DNA from: Chrysophaeum taylorii
Lineage: Eukaryota > Sar > Pelagophyceae > Pelagomonadales > Pelagomonadaceae
Assembly: GCA_029834535.1 (NCBI GenBank)
Contig: JAQMWT010000360.1
Coordinates: 1-64,000, forward strand
Length of the DNA: 64,000 nt
Direction: 5' to 3'
The notes beneath the pieces are model-generated. The model did no database searches. It saw only the letters and a program-made list of their open reading frames with translations, and was not told the origin of the DNA. The position numbers and the translations under genes were made by a program. This document shows positions 56,621 through 64,000 of the stretch, in pieces. Positions within the stretch are counted from its first letter, which is position 1. Each line of letters opens with the position of its first letter.

Positions 56621-57655
56621 CTACACATCATTATCGGCGTCGGCGTCGTCGTCGTCGTCATCGGTGGCGGGGACGAGGACGTGCCCCGCCCTCTGAACCG
56701 GTGACGACGACGACGACGAAGACTGCACCGCGGTGGGAGGCCCGCAGCAGCAGTCGTCGTCGTCCTTCTTGTTGTCTGGTTTGGTGTTGGAGACGAGCAA
56801 AAAGGAGACGAGGACGGTGGCGGCGCCGACGGCCCGCAAGGAGACGCGCTGGGGATGCGTATCGAGGGTCCCGGAGAGCGCGTCGATCCCGAAGGCCATG
56901 GGGATGGTAAGGCTGAGGCCGAGCGTGGCGATCGTGGGCGTGGTGAGAACGACCGCGCGAGCCCAGAGATAGTCGGAGAGCGCGTTGTCGAAGAGCCCCT
57001 TCAACAGCACGGAGACTATGATCGGCGGCGTATTGAGGGCACTCGGGTCCCCGAAAACGAAGACGGGCACCGCAAACAATACGGCGTTGGAAACCCCCAA
57101 ATACCCAAAGAGTTTGGTAGTGTCGAGCGGGTGCATCGCCGACAAGACCGTGCCGTAGAGTCCGTAAAGAGCAGCCGACGCGAGGGCGAGCCCATCGCCG
57201 ACCAGGGTCTCGTCGGTCTCGTCGCCCCACGCGACAAAAGCCGCGCCCACCACGCACAAAATCCCGGCGAAAAGCTTCGCGAAGCTCTTATCCTCGACGC
57301 CGCTCGCGACCGCGAATCCGAGCGTCCACAACGAACTCGTCGAGCTCAAAATCGTCGAACTCGTTATCGAGGTCGTCGCGAGCGACGCGTTGTACGCGAT
57401 GTTCGCGAGCATCCAGAGCGGAGACAGGATCAAGGCGGCCTTGAGCTCTGAAGACGACGACGACGACCCTCGGGTTCGCGCCTTTTTCCGGCACGCGACG
57501 GGCACCAGAAACGCCGCGAAGAGCGCGTTGCAGACGTACGTCAACACCAACGGGTCGACGCCCTTGTCTTCGACCCTCTGGACCACGACGCTCGACACCG
57601 ACCAAATTACACAAACGACCACGAGGAGAAATATGCCCGCTGCCCACGTATTCAT
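56621..57655 (-). CDS. SLC35F5-like drug/metabolite transporter
   Basis: 344 residues, about 10 membrane helices in two EamA-type halves. Start MNTWAAGIFLLVVVCVIWSV; the helix block LSPLWMLANIAYNASLATTS followed by ITSSTILSSTSSLWTLGFAV is the hallmark of the SLC35F5/YML018C branch. The second half has LALASAALYGLYGTVLS and TPTIATLGLSLTIPMAFGID. The C-terminus is an Asp-rich disordered tail of about 50 residues. Related proteins sit in vacuolar, Golgi or plasma membranes; substrate is unknown. Its ATG overlaps the TGA of the upstream minus-strand 60-codon ORF by 4 bp (ATGA, 57652-57655). Confidence 0.85.
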   Translation of the reverse strand: MNTWAAGIFLLVVVCVIWSVSSVVVQRVEDKGVDPLVLTYVCNALFAAFLVPVACRKKARTRGSSSSSSELKAALILSPLWMLANIAYNASLATTSITSSTILSSTSSLWTLGFAVASGVEDKSFAKLFAGILCVVGAAFVAWGDETDETLVGDGLALASAALYGLYGTVLSAMHPLDTTKLFGYLGVSNAVLFAVPVFVFGDPSALNTPPIIVSVLLKGLFDNALSDYLWARAVVLTTPTIATLGLSLTIPMAFGIDALSGTLDTHPQRVSLRAVGAATVLVSFLLVSNTKPDNKKDDDDCCCGPPTAVQSSSSSSSPVQRAGHVLVPATDDDDDDADADNDV

Positions 57656-57834
57656 TTCTTCGACTTGAACGCCTCCTCCAGAGCTTCGACACGCTTCGAG
57701 AGATCACGAGTGACCGCAACGACTTCGCTCTTCGACTTGTGCACGGCATCCACCACCACCTTTGCTCCCACGACGCTCGCGACGCCGAATCCCACCAAGA
57801 AGGCGCCCACACGTCCGGCGAGCGTGCTCGTCAT
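57652..57834 (-). CDS. 60-residue membrane/coiled-coil microprotein ORF
   Basis: From ATG 57834: MTSTLAGRVGAFLVGFGVAS gives one hydrophobic segment (about 6-27), then a basic, charged helix (SKSEVVAVTRDLSKRVEALE) ending KSKK. No family is recognised. The open frame continues upstream to 58179, but that part overlaps the opposite-strand gene at 57905 and is not credible. The stop overlaps the start of the SLC35F-like gene (ATGA). The two may be one transcript read dicistronically, or the microprotein gene may have its 3' UTR inside the next gene. A real protein is supported by compact composition and position only. Confidence 0.55.
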   Translation of the reverse strand: MTSTLAGRVGAFLVGFGVASVVGAKVVVDAVHKSKSEVVAVTRDLSKRVEALEEAFKSKK

Positions 57835-57904
57835 CACGACTCGTGTGCGAACCCTCCGAGGGTTAGTTTTTAAAAGGTTGTTTGTTGCTGGATCGCCGGG
57901 TTGA
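57835..57904. promoter_or_regulatory. 70-bp divergent promoter region
   Basis: Lies between the microprotein ATG (57834, minus) and the ATG at 57905 (plus). It contains TTAGTTTTTAAAAGG, a possible TATA-like element. Too short for two separate promoters, so shared control is likely. Confidence 0.45.
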
Positions 57905-58711
57905 ATGTTGCTGTTCGTGGCGAGCACCCTGAGCGCGCTGGCGCCGCGGCCGGCGGCGTTGGTCCCGAGGTTAGCGACGGCGACCGAGGTCGAGAAGCAG
58001 TTCGGGGACCAGCGGCTGGTGGTCTTGTTTGACTGCTTCGGGTTCTTCGAACAAAAGACCTTGATTACCTTGTCCGCCAACAAGTCGGTGACGTATGGAC
58101 CGGGCATGATCAGCGAAGGCCCCGGCGAGTGGCGCGTCGTCGAGGGGGATCCCGCGGACGGCGAAGACCCCGACGACAACTTTCTCGAGTTTACGCAGCC
58201 GATGACGATGCTGTACCGGGAACTCTACAACGTTCCGGGTGGCATCGTCTACTGGCGAGGCAAGGTTGTGGGGGACCGGATTGAAGAGGGCGTGGCCATT
58301 TCGGAGAGCAATCTCAAGGCTGCATTTTCGTTCCGAGCGTTGTTGGCGAAGCTCCAGGGTATCCGATTCCAGAAGGAGGGAACCTTCACGGCGGATCTCG
58401 TGACCGACGAGACGGACCCCGCCTCGCTCCCCCAGCCCGTGAGGCTCGATCTCTTCGACCCGCCGCCCGATGGGGATGAGGACGAGGAGGAGGACAAGAA
58501 AGGGTACCGTGTCGCCCTCTCGGCCCCTTCGAAGCGCCGAAAAAAAAAACAACAGCAGGGTGCCGACGACGATGACGGCGGCGGCGGTAATTCGGGTGGT
58601 ACCGCCGCCGAGGACAAATCGGGTGGTGGTGGTGGTGGTGGTGCCTCTTCGTCTTCCTCGTTGTCGCAAAAAAAGAAGGGTTTCGCCGCTTCCCCCCCAT
58701 CCTCTGACTGA
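57905..58711 (+). CDS. Uncharacterised, possibly plastid-targeted ochrophyte-type protein
   Basis: 268 residues. The N-terminus, MLLFVASTLSALAPRPAALV, reads as a short signal sequence followed by a small-residue/Pro-Arg stretch. SALAP is close to the ASAFAP motif at the signal/transit junction in ochrophyte plastid proteins, with Leu in place of Phe. Residues 35-165 are a compact beta-rich domain (LITLSANKSVTYGPGMISEG, GEWRVVEGD, FLEFTQPMTMLYRELYNVPG, IVYWRGKVVGD). That wording resembles hypothetical proteins I associate with diatoms and other ochrophytes. From 195 it is acidic, Lys-rich, then Gly/Ser low-complexity. Function unknown. Confidence 0.65.
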   Translation: MLLFVASTLSALAPRPAALVPRLATATEVEKQFGDQRLVVLFDCFGFFEQKTLITLSANKSVTYGPGMISEGPGEWRVVEGDPADGEDPDDNFLEFTQPMTMLYRELYNVPGGIVYWRGKVVGDRIEEGVAISESNLKAAFSFRALLAKLQGIRFQKEGTFTADLVTDETDPASLPQPVRLDLFDPPPDGDEDEEEDKKGYRVALSAPSKRRKKKQQQGADDDDGGGGNSGGTAAEDKSGGGGGGGASSSSSLSQKKKGFAASPPSSD

Positions 58712-58852
58712 CTGACTGACTGTGACTGACTGAGTCGCAATAATATAACGCCAGCCTAAACCTTTCGGATCGATCGATCGATCCGCCAACGGACGGTGCA
58801 GTGAACTACTTTGATAACGCCCGCCCGCCCGCCCGGCCGGCCGGCAAAAAAG

Positions 58853-59881
58853 ATGATGATGAAGGCCGAAGGGAAGGAGGAGAGGAACGTGGTCGTGGAG
58901 CTGGTCGAGTTCGCGATGCGGGTGGTCCACGAGGACCTCGCCTCGTTCTTCGAGGAGCACTGCCACCTCTGGGACTACGACGAGGCGGAGATGAAGGCCT
59001 TGTTCCAAGGGTCTGGCGAATCGCTGGAACAGTACGAAGTGTATCGGCAGTACGTCGAGCTGATCACCGACCAGCTCGACCGGTTCGCGAGTGTCTCGGG
59101 GCTGGGGTCGCAGAAGGAGGTGTTCGCCCAGGTCGAGGAGGCGATCGAGCGCGACAACGCGCGTCGATCAAAGCTGATGAAGGAGATCCGGGAACTTTTC
59201 TCGCGGTGGAAGGGCGCGAAACACAACGAGGAGGACGACAAGGCGGCGGCGGCGGCAAAAGATGAAGACGACAAGCCGCCGCCGGTGATGCTGTTCTCGC
59301 AGCCGATCGGACTCGAGTTTTTGCTCGATTCTGTCATCAAGTTGAGCGAGTACGACACGTTGCGAATGATCATGATAATGAAGGTCAGAGAGAGGAAGAT
59401 GATCGCCGAGCTCCGGAAGCGAGGGGCCACGCGCAAGGAGGAGGCCGAGCGGCGCGCCGATATTCTTCGGGGGAGACCGGATTCGGGGGATTTGAAAGAC
59501 GAGTACTTTAAGCTAAAGACGCGCCTCGAGGAACTCACGCCCCACAACAAGCAGCTCCACGAGTCGCTCGACGAGGGGATGCGCCACCACGGCGACTTGT
59601 TCGACGACCCGATTGCGGACCCCGCCTGCTACAAGACCCCCTCCGACCACCTGATCCACCTCAGCGCGCTGGCCTCCGCCTCGATCTCCAGCGACCTCGA
59701 GCTCAAGGCGGCGGCCCTCGCGGACGACAAGCGCGCCACCCACGTCGACTGGCTCACCCTCCTTCACGACGCCATCGACCGCATCTGCGAGGACATCGAA
59801 GCCCGCGTCCTCCAGAACAACCGCCGCTGCGCGGTTACCGGGGGTGCGCTATCCCCCCCCCCCAGCGATGCCAAGCTCTAA
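58853..59881 (+). CDS. BART-domain (ARL2BP/CFAP36-like) protein
   Basis: 342 residues from the first of three Met codons at 58853 (the frame opens at 58811 with a Pro-rich lead unlikely to be used). Residues about 10-105 fit the BART fold: FAMRVVHEDLASFFEEHCHL, EMKALFQGSGESLEQYEVYR, QYVELITDQLDRF, EVFAQVEEAIERD. The rest is helical, charged, with a Lys/Asp/Ala linker. BART domains bind ARL2/ARL3 small GTPases and occur in proteins of cilia and basal bodies (ARL2BP, CFAP36). The C-terminal half has no assigned family. It ends 47 bp before the RCC1 start on the same strand. Confidence 0.75.
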   Translation: MMMKAEGKEERNVVVELVEFAMRVVHEDLASFFEEHCHLWDYDEAEMKALFQGSGESLEQYEVYRQYVELITDQLDRFASVSGLGSQKEVFAQVEEAIERDNARRSKLMKEIRELFSRWKGAKHNEEDDKAAAAAKDEDDKPPPVMLFSQPIGLEFLLDSVIKLSEYDTLRMIMIMKVRERKMIAELRKRGATRKEEAERRADILRGRPDSGDLKDEYFKLKTRLEELTPHNKQLHESLDEGMRHHGDLFDDPIADPACYKTPSDHLIHLSALASASISSDLELKAAALADDKRATHVDWLTLLHDAIDRICEDIEARVLQNNRRCAVTGGALSPPPSDAKL

Positions 59882-59928
59882 TAAAAAAGAAGTAGTCGCC
59901 AGTATTATCATTAGTAACAAGAAATATA

Positions 59929-61380
59929 ATGGAGCCTCTGCGGAAGCGCCGTCGCGTGAGCTTTGGGGGGAAGCAGGTCGAGAGCGCGCTGGGGGCGCAG
60001 GTGTACGGGCGGCGCGTGCGGGCGTTGAACTCGAGCTTTGCGACCTGGGCCCTCGCCCGGCTCGAGGCGGGCCGGGCGATCGCCGAGGGCGCGCGCGACT
60101 ACCTCGCGTACGCCGTCGAGCTCGAGGCGCAGTTTCTGACCGCGCACACGGACATCGCGTCCTTCGGGTCGGGGGACTGCGGCCAGCTGGCGCACGGTAC
60201 CGACGATGACTCCCAGATGATCGTGTCGTCGCCGCGGCTGGTGTCGTCGCTCGGGTCGAAGAAGGTGACGCTGGTCGCGTGCGGAGGGCTGCACAACGTG
60301 GCGTGCACGGCATCGGGGGAGTGCTACACGTGGGGCTGCAACGACGACGGTTCGCTCGGGCGGTCGGGGGACGAGCAGTTCCCGGGACTGGTGGCGCTGC
60401 CCGAACCGGTCGCGACGGTCGCGGCCGGCGCGACGCAGAGCTTTGCGGTCGGCGTCGGCGGGAGCCCTTACGGCTGGGGGTGCTACAAGGACCGCGAGGG
60501 GAAGCAGTGGTTTGATGATGTTGTTGTTGTTGGGAAGAGTTCTTCGGCGCGGCGCAAGCAGACGTCTCCGATGAAGATCGAGGGGTTTCCGGGGAAGGCG
60601 GTGTCGATAAGCTGCGGAGCGTCGCACAACGCGGCCTTGCTAGACGACGGGCGCGCGGTGACGTGGGGGATCGGGGAGGTCGGGCAGCTCGGGCGAAGTG
60701 TTCGGCCCTTGAAGAAGGACGGCTCCTACGACCTCGCGGCAGTCGCGGCGGACCATCTCGCGCCGCGAGTCGTCGCGCGACACGGAATTATTTCCAAAGT
60801 CGTCGCGTGCGGCGCGAACCACTTGCTGATCGCGACCGAGGACCAGGTGTTGACCTCGGGGCTTAACAATTACGGCCAGCTCGGGGACGGGACGACGGTC
60901 GATCGGGACGCGCTGGTCGAGGTGTTGAGAGGTTGTTGTGTCGTTGGACTCGACGGCGGCGAGTTCCATTCGCTCGCTCTCGCCGGCGACGGCACGCTGT
61001 ACGCGTGGGGCCGCGCGGACTCGGGTCAGCTGGGACTGGGCGCGACGGCGACCAGCGCGGTCGGGGCGCACGTCGACTCGCCGACGGCCATCGCTGGCGT
61101 CGCGCTGGCCCTCGACGACCGCTTTCGCGCGATCGCGTGCGGCGACAACCACAATCTCGCGCTCACGAAGAAGGGGGTTCTCTACTCGTGGGGGTACGGC
61201 GAAATGTGCCAGCTGGGGACCGGCAAGTCCAAGGACGAGACCAAGCCGGCCAAGGTCGACCTCGACAAGGCGTCCCTCGGAGCAGGCGGCGGCGGCGGCG
61301 GCGGCGGCGCTCCGGTCGTCACCCACGTATCCGCCGGCGGCCAGCACTCGATCCTCGTGGCCGCCGCCGCCAGCTTTTGA
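59929..61380 (+). CDS. RCC1: RCC1-type beta-propeller protein, probable Ran guanine-nucleotide exchange factor
   Basis: 483 residues. A basic N-terminus (LRKRRRV) could bind chromatin or importin. After about 65 residues come seven RCC1 repeats: ASFGSGDCGQLAHGTD, TWGCNDDGSLGRSGDE, YGWGCYKDREGKQWF, TWGIGEVGQLGRSVR, TSGLNNYGQLGDGTT, AWGRADSGQLGLGATATSAV and SWGYGEMCQLGTGKS, with the usual ACGxxHN strands between them. The third repeat, with its insertion before SPMKIEGF, matches canonical nuclear RCC1 rather than the many plant RCC1-like proteins. RCC1 charges Ran with GTP on chromatin. Catalytic confirmation would need alignment. The stop lies 64 bp from the convergent HECT gene. Confidence 0.82.
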   Translation: MEPLRKRRRVSFGGKQVESALGAQVYGRRVRALNSSFATWALARLEAGRAIAEGARDYLAYAVELEAQFLTAHTDIASFGSGDCGQLAHGTDDDSQMIVSSPRLVSSLGSKKVTLVACGGLHNVACTASGECYTWGCNDDGSLGRSGDEQFPGLVALPEPVATVAAGATQSFAVGVGGSPYGWGCYKDREGKQWFDDVVVVGKSSSARRKQTSPMKIEGFPGKAVSISCGASHNAALLDDGRAVTWGIGEVGQLGRSVRPLKKDGSYDLAAVAADHLAPRVVARHGIISKVVACGANHLLIATEDQVLTSGLNNYGQLGDGTTVDRDALVEVLRGCCVVGLDGGEFHSLALAGDGTLYAWGRADSGQLGLGATATSAVGAHVDSPTAIAGVALALDDRFRAIACGDNHNLALTKKGVLYSWGYGEMCQLGTGKSKDETKPAKVDLDKASLGAGGGGGGGGAPVVTHVSAGGQHSILVAAAASF

Positions 61381-61444
61381 GGAGGAGGCCGTCGTCGGAC
61401 GACGACGACGACTTTTACGACGACGAACGACGACGTTTTTATAG

Positions 61445-63994
61445 TTAGGTAAGGTCGAAGCCGGCTTGGGCGCGGATGGAGGTGAGGAGCTTGGTTTTGA
61501 GGATAGCCTGGGTCGGGTAGGCGGGCAGCTTGAGGGTGTTGAAGCAGGTGGCCGCCGTCGGGAGGCGGTCGGGGTCGGAAACTTTGCGGATCGTAAAAGG
61601 AGGCTCGAGGGCACCGAAGCCGAGGGGGGGGGGTCGTTCGCAGGAGGTCGCAAACTTGAGGAGGCTCGCGCGATCGGCGCGCGAGAGGGATCTCACGACG
61701 GCCCAGAAGCGCGACACGACGCGGGAGTCGGTGATGCCGTTGAAACCTTCGTACCGCGTGTGCTTGATCAAATCGTCGACGTCGAGGTCGTCGTCGTCGG
61801 GGCCGGATATGAGGTGCTGGAGCTCGGGCTCGGAGAAGAGGCGGAGGAGGTCCAAGTCGATCGCTTTGGCCATCCCTTCCACAAAGGCCCTCGACGGGGC
61901 TCGAAGGCGGTCGACGAGATGGTATTTTGCGACGAGCTGGACGTAGGCGTGTCTGTTGTGGTTTCCGACCGGCACGTCCCTTCCGCCCGGAATGAGGTCG
62001 CGCTCCTGGCGTTCGCCGAGGCGATCGAGCGTCGCGCTAAAGGTCAAGCCCAAGTCGCCGACGTCGCCGTCGTAGGTTTGGAGGAACTTGAGGTTCTTGT
62101 GGAGCTCGGGGTCGAGGTCTTTCAACTCGTCGAGGAGTCCGAAGAAGTTGTAGTCGGCGGTAATTATGAATCTCAGGAAGGATCTGTTGAAGCGAGGTTG
62201 AACCGGAATAGATTCAGAAATGGCTTTTCCTAAGACCCGGCCAACAAAGTCGAAGAGCCGCAAATAAGAGTTGGGGTGGATGACGTCGGCGTCGGGGTTT
62301 GGATACAAAAGACCCTCGGCACACGATTTGAAGAGGCCAAACTCCTGGGCGAAGGCTGCCTTGCAGACCTCGACGACCAACTCTTTCCATAAACCGCCCG
62401 AGTCGATCCCCGATTCCACGTTACCCATCGAGTCGACGAAGTGGACCACGATCCGGGTGTGCCGCATATCGTCGATTCTCGCAAGCTGTTCGAGTCCGTC
62501 CTCCAAGACGCGCTCGCGACGAATCCGGATATTCTTCTTCGCGGAGGTTCTCTTGGCATCGGCCGCGACCAGTTCGGCGCGGTCGCGAAACGGAACGCAT
62601 TGCGGCATCTCGCGGCACACTCTTGTGGCGCGGTCTGTTTTCCTCTTGAGCTCTTGTAGCAAGGTCTCGGTCTCGGCGACAACCCAGTCCTCGGGGAGGG
62701 CGATGGGTCTTCGGCGCGACCGGAGGTCGCGGAGGAGCCGGAACGCGTGCGCCCCGTCTCGCGACTCGCGTTTCCAGCACGAATCGAAGAGTGGCTGCTT
62801 GAGCATCAGCACGAGGCGCCGGAGTTGGAAGGGGGCAACGTGCGTCTTCTCGTCCAACTCGTCGTCGTCGACACCCAGGAGACCGTGCCGGAGCACCAAG
62901 GTAAGGACGATCAGAATAGGGTCGTCCAGCCGAGCCGACGCCGACGCGAACAAGGCGCGCGCGACCTCGAACCTATGAAAGGCCAGGCAAGTGAGCGCCT
63001 CGAACCGTCGTCGCGAGGAGGCTGCGAGCAGCAAAGGAGCGACCAGCCGACAAAACAGCCGCACGTCATCATCGTGCGGCGCCGCCGGCGTCCTGCTTTT
63101 CCGACCTCGTAGTAGTCGCGGCTCGGGTGGTTTGTTCGTCGCGGGCATCATCATCGTCGTCTCCTCGCGCGCCCAGCCCAGCAATTCGGCCACGAAGGAT
63201 CGTCGCTTCTTGGCCACGACGACAGCCGTAGCAGTCTTGAGGGCCTTTTGGGCCCTGTCGTCCTCGGGGGTCGGAGGGTCGGTCTCGGCGCGGCGAGGCA
63301 CGAGGGCTTCCACGAACCGCGACAGGAGCCCGGGCTCGACGAGCCTCGAAATCTTCGCGACGAGCTTGTCCGGCGCCACCGCCGGGACCTTGGCCCCGGC
63401 CCTCGTCTCCCAGCACACCACTTTCTCGTCCCCCAACAGCTTGTCGAGTGGAATCTTCGGAAATAGACGGATCGCGACCTCCGCGAGGACGCGAGGGTCT
63501 TCTACGACCGAGGCCGCGTTCGCGAGCGCGATTGCCGCGAGCAGCGGCGCTTCTGGCGCCGGAAGAACGACAACGTGTTCTGCGAGTTCGCGTGGGGGCG
63601 ACTCCCAGGGAATCAAAGCAAGAACCCCCGGCGCCGCCGAGAACTTGAGGGCCACCCGCGCGCACGGATTCGCCGCGACAAACTCGACGTTATTCCACGA
63701 ATTCGGAACCCCCCCGACCTTTTCGGCCACAAGCTCCGCTTCCGAGCGAGTGATGCCAACCTTTTCCACAGTCTCGAGGAGCGCGTACTCGCCCTCCAGG
63801 GCCCCGAGCCAACAGAGCCTCGCGAACCGCGACCAAAACGGCGGAAAATTCGCGCCCCTCCTTTCCGCGACGCCTAGCGTCGCGCAGCATCGCTGCAACA
63901 GCTTGGGGTCGTCGGCGGCTCTGGCGGCGAAGAATCCACAAGCTCCATACCCCGCCACCCGCGCGACCTCCACCGCCGTCGCCTCGGGCACCAC
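61445..63994 (-). CDS. HECT-type E3 ubiquitin ligase (UBE3B/UBE3C/UPL6-like), probably 5'-partial
   Basis: 849 codons reach the window edge; the Met at 63994 may be internal. The N-terminal 480 residues are helical with no domain I can name. The HECT domain covers about residues 495-849: IVVHFVDSMGNVESGIDSGG and LWKELVVEVCKAAF at its start, FVGRVLGKAISESIPVQPRF, LGLTFSATLD, IPGGRDVPVGNHNRHAYVQL. The catalytic Cys817 (codon 61544-61546) lies in HLPTAATCFNTLKLPAYP-like context (LPTAATCFNTLKLP), matching UBE3C/UPL6-type LPTAST-C-x-NLLKLP. It accepts ubiquitin from E2 as a thioester and passes it to substrate lysines. Confidence 0.9.
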   Translation of the reverse strand: MVPEATAVEVARVAGYGACGFFAARAADDPKLLQRCCATLGVAERRGANFPPFWSRFARLCWLGALEGEYALLETVEKVGITRSEAELVAEKVGGVPNSWNNVEFVAANPCARVALKFSAAPGVLALIPWESPPRELAEHVVVLPAPEAPLLAAIALANAASVVEDPRVLAEVAIRLFPKIPLDKLLGDEKVVCWETRAGAKVPAVAPDKLVAKISRLVEPGLLSRFVEALVPRRAETDPPTPEDDRAQKALKTATAVVVAKKRRSFVAELLGWAREETTMMMPATNKPPEPRLLRGRKSRTPAAPHDDDVRLFCRLVAPLLLAASSRRRFEALTCLAFHRFEVARALFASASARLDDPILIVLTLVLRHGLLGVDDDELDEKTHVAPFQLRRLVLMLKQPLFDSCWKRESRDGAHAFRLLRDLRSRRRPIALPEDWVVAETETLLQELKRKTDRATRVCREMPQCVPFRDRAELVAADAKRTSAKKNIRIRRERVLEDGLEQLARIDDMRHTRIVVHFVDSMGNVESGIDSGGLWKELVVEVCKAAFAQEFGLFKSCAEGLLYPNPDADVIHPNSYLRLFDFVGRVLGKAISESIPVQPRFNRSFLRFIITADYNFFGLLDELKDLDPELHKNLKFLQTYDGDVGDLGLTFSATLDRLGERQERDLIPGGRDVPVGNHNRHAYVQLVAKYHLVDRLRAPSRAFVEGMAKAIDLDLLRLFSEPELQHLISGPDDDDLDVDDLIKHTRYEGFNGITDSRVVSRFWAVVRSLSRADRASLLKFATSCERPPPLGFGALEPPFTIRKVSDPDRLPTAATCFNTLKLPAYPTQAILKTKLLTSIRAQAGFDLT

Positions 63995-64000
63995 AAACTT

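Noticed and set aside
57971-59008. 345-codon minus-strand ORF
   Set aside because: Antisense to two better supported plus-strand genes and spans their intergenic gap.
1-64000. tRNA, rRNA, riboswitch or bacterial operon signals
   Set aside because: None recognised by eye; absence is not proof, and a covariance-model scan would be decisive.

Overview
This is nuclear DNA of a eukaryote, most likely a GC-rich, gene-dense, flagellate photosynthetic stramenopile (an ochrophyte, perhaps pelagophyte-like). The grounds are: long uninterrupted coding regions with eukaryote-only products (HECT ligase, RCC1, UTP13, plant-type vacuolar sorting receptor, CCDC51/She9, CCDC96); two cilium-type proteins (CCDC96 and a BART domain); and one protein (57905-58711) with a possible plastid-type N-terminus. 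No prokaryotic operon logic, rRNA, tRNA or CRISPR array was seen. The organism assignment is inference.

Layout. (1) 1-9.1 kb: a decayed Ty3/gypsy retrotransposon on the minus strand (gag, protease, RT with FVDDIM, RNase H), then a repeat module and a LINE 3' end. (2) 9.1-13.0 kb: two intact host genes head to head, a CAP-domain/CCDC96 ciliary coiled-coil protein and an LRR protein. (3) 13.0-22.4 kb: an AT-richer repeat island with a MITE-like element and a strand-asymmetric block of low-complexity ORFs. (4) 22.5-26.2 kb: one intact 1246-residue TPR/coiled-coil gene. (5) 26.2-30.9 kb: an unidentified decayed element joined to a 3'-truncated LINE (endonuclease plus start of RT). (6) 31.0-32.9 kb: a membrane-anchored tyrosinase-like gene. 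(7) 33.0-43.2 kb: two inverted arms carrying dead Helitron PIF1-type helicase C-termini and iterated GTGAACTTACTGG motifs. They flank a block of host-like genes: METTL24-like methyltransferase, CCDC51/She9 mitochondrial protein, GT32 glycosyltransferase, amino-acid transporter, alpha/beta hydrolase. (8) 43.2-47.8 kb: a Ty3/gypsy integrase fragment, an AAGTTTGGTCA motif cluster and an internally deleted LINE. (9) 48.0-50.3 kb: UTP13/TBL3. (10) 50.3-52.6 kb: decayed unidentified sequence. (11) 52.7-64.0 kb: compact gene array of AGXT, VSR, SLC35F, a 60-codon ORF, an ochrophyte-type unknown, BART protein, RCC1 and HECT ligase, often only 47-140 bp apart.

The host genes do not form one pathway; they are housekeeping, membrane and ciliary genes separated by transposon islands. 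The most noteworthy structures are the inverted Helitron-like arms around a gene block, the CAP-CCDC96 fusion, the paired 3'-flank family at 13.4 and 26.5 kb with a MITE filled/empty site, the EN-to-3'-end LINE deletion product, and the ATGA overlap between two minus-strand ORFs at 57652-57655.
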